A program made the position numbers and the translations under genes. Below the pieces are notes generated by a model. The model was not told the DNA's origin. It searched no databases and saw nothing but the letters and a program-made list of their open reading frames with translations. A DNA stretch of 22,365 bases, taken from NCBI GenBank assembly GCA_034433375.1, contig DAOUAQ010000146.1, positions 1 to 22,365 of the forward strand. Reading direction: 5' to 3'. This DNA comes from DSWT01 sp034433375. Lineage in GTDB: Bacteria; Chloroflexota; Anaerolineae; B4-G1; SLSP01. Positions 21,077 to 22,365 of this stretch are shown here, in pieces; position 1 is the first letter of the stretch; the number at the start of each line of letters is the position of its first letter.

Positions 21077-22365
21077 ATGTCTGTTAAAGAGCAACCGGTA
21101 GCCATACCGGCGGTTGTCAAACCGAATTTCACGGCGCAATTGCCGGCCTCGGTGCTGACCACCCTGCGGGCCGAAGGAGTCCGGCCCGACGAACTCACCC
21201 TGGCGGTGCAGTCGGATTTGGCCCCCGATGGGCAGTTCGGCGAGCAATGGCTGTTGCTGAACCCGCACGATCTGTGGGTGATCGAACGCCATAACGGTAC
21301 CGCGAATCTGCGGCACAAGTTCCCTCTGGACAAGATCGAGGATGCGAAGGTCGAACGCTGCGTCGGCAACGGCTTGATGCAGGTGACGGTGGACCAGCAG
21401 CCCCATGTCCTGCTGCACTATTCCAACGAACTAACCGACCGCTTCGGACGGGTGGCGCATTACCTGCACACCCGCGCGGAGTACGGCGCGGAAATCCCCA
21501 TTCCCGACCCGGCGGCGGACAGCCACACGTGCCTGGTCTGCGGACGTTCCCTTGTGGATACGTCGTCCAAAGTCTGCCCCAACTGTATTCAACGCGGCAA
21601 ACTGTTCCGCCGCCTGATAGAATTGGCCCGCCCCTACTGGGGCAAGATGGGCCTGATTGTGATCCTGTTGGTAGTGGGGGTCCTGGTGGACTTGTTACCT
21701 CCCTACCTGACCCGCATTCTCATTGATGACGTGCTGAGGATTGATGGAACTGCGGGAGGCGACCCAACACTCTTGCCCTGGCTGGTCGGCGGATTGTTGG
21801 GCATACAGGTTATTCGGGTGCTCCTCACTATCGTGACCAACTGGTCAACGATTAACGTCAGCGCCCGTTTCACATCCAGTATCCGCGATCAACTGTTCGC
21901 GCACCTCAAAAAACTCTCCGTGGATTACTTCGACAAGAACCAGGCCGGGCGCTTGATGACGCGCATCAACCAGGACACGGAGGAGTTGCAGGGCCTCGTC
22001 TCGCAGATGACGACGTTCGCCCTGAACATTATGCTGGTGCTCGGCATTGGCATCGTATTGTTTACGATGGCCCCGTCTTTGGGATTGTACGTGTTGATCC
22101 CCACCCCCTTCGTGGTGACGGCGGCGTATTTCTACTACCGCTACATGCAGCCGCACTTCCGGCGCTTCTGGGTTTCGCGCTGGCGCCTGAACGCGATGCT
22201 CAACACCTTCCTCTCCGGCGTGCGCGTGGTGAAGGCGTTCGCGCAGGAAGACGAGGAGGAACGGCGCTACCATAACCGTAACGTCAATCTGCTCGACTCG
22301 CGCTTGCAGGTTGATCTGGCGTGGAGCAAGTTCTTCCCGTTGATCTCGTTCGCTTTTAGCGCGGG
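21077..22365 (+). CDS. ABC exporter with N-terminal PH-like domain and zinc ribbon (3' partial)
   Basis: The ATG at 21077 has AAGGAGG 5 bp upstream and the frame stays open for 429 codons to the window end. Residues 1-140 are a soluble beta-rich region (EQWLLLNPHDLWVIER, then HKFPLDKIEDAKVER, then VLLHYSNEL) resembling a PH/GRAM-like domain. A zinc ribbon follows: Cys152 and Cys155 (CLVC) with Cys167 and Cys170 (CPNC). From about 175 the sequence is an ABCB-type exporter transmembrane domain: RLIELARPYWGKMGLI, then YLTRILIDDVL, then LKKLSVDYFDKNQAGRLMTRINQDTEEL, then GVRVVKAFAQEDEE. The nucleotide-binding domain must lie beyond the window. It probably exports a lipid, peptide or drug-like molecule; the head is cytosolic. 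The c-di-AMP riboswitch upstream should control it. Confidence 0.9.
   Translation, partial: MSVKEQPVAIPAVVKPNFTAQLPASVLTTLRAEGVRPDELTLAVQSDLAPDGQFGEQWLLLNPHDLWVIERHNGTANLRHKFPLDKIEDAKVERCVGNGLMQVTVDQQPHVLLHYSNELTDRFGRVAHYLHTRAEYGAEIPIPDPAADSHTCLVCGRSLVDTSSKVCPNCIQRGKLFRRLIELARPYWGKMGLIVILLVVGVLVDLLPPYLTRILIDDVLRIDGTAGGDPTLLPWLVGGLLGIQVIRVLLTIVTNWSTINVSARFTSSIRDQLFAHLKKLSVDYFDKNQAGRLMTRINQDTEELQGLVSQMTTFALNIMLVLGIGIVLFTMAPSLGLYVLIPTPFVVTAAYFYYRYMQPHFRRFWVSRWRLNAMLNTFLSGVRVVKAFAQEDEEERRYHNRNVNLLDSRLQVDLAWSKFFPLISFAFSA

Noticed and set aside
20957..21418. A 153-residue minus-strand frame
   Set aside because: It is antisense to the exporter start and to the terminator. The plus-strand frame has a promoter, riboswitch, ribosome-binding site and ABC-exporter motifs.

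Overview
The window looks like chromosomal DNA from a Chloroflexota bacterium, probably an Anaerolineae or Caldilineae relative. This is inferred from protein style, not from any marker gene. The clues are three lipoproteins whose lipobox is followed by a PTATP-type linker, a secreted protein ending in YLPLVLRQ, and a 1,913-residue protein joining a SARP regulator, a Ser/Thr kinase, a STAND NTPase and WD40 propellers. A pentapeptide-repeat protein and many short tandem repeats with a 7-bp period fit the same picture. No rRNA, tRNA, CRISPR array, transposase or integrase was seen.

Layout. 1-3136 (+): the end of a beta-lactamase-fold serine hydrolase, then two tandemly duplicated alpha/beta-hydrolase lipoproteins. 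3140-4545: two truncated copies of the 3' end of a DUF4432 gene, each with a palindrome at its end. They bracket a two-gene cassette (small protein plus AbiEii-like nucleotidyltransferase) read from the minus strand. 4546-10287 (-): the giant SARP-kinase-STAND-WD40 gene, with a readable promoter. 10466-11976 (+): a small hypothetical protein and a third, diverged hydrolase lipoprotein lacking two of its three expected catalytic residues. 12034-20220 (-): DUF4432 epimerase-like protein, alpha/beta hydrolase, VOC protein, PHP metallohydrolase, delta-60-repeat secreted protein, pentapeptide-repeat protein and a DUF2961/GH172 protein. 20520-20771 (+): a small hypothetical protein. 20789-22365 (+): a strong promoter, a cyclic-di-AMP (ydaO/yuaA) riboswitch with an intrinsic terminator, a hairpin over the ribosome-binding site, and the start of an ABC exporter gene that runs off the window.

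How the genes may work together. The minus-strand block resembles a carbohydrate-processing locus: GH172-like glycosidase, mutarotase-fold protein, esterase-like hydrolase, VOC protein and PHP phosphoesterase. The giant protein could sense through WD40 and STAND modules, signal through its kinase and act on DNA through its SARP head, which would put an AfsK/AfsR-like circuit in one chain. The last unit links cyclic-di-AMP level to an exporter carrying an unusual N-terminal domain and a zinc ribbon.

The most interesting points are the riboswitch-controlled exporter with its extra cytosolic head, the giant fused regulator with candidate operator repeats in its own promoter, the heptamer tracts (one translated inside the giant gene), and the repeated hydrolase/palindrome/DUF4432-tail pattern with a toxin-like cassette inside it.
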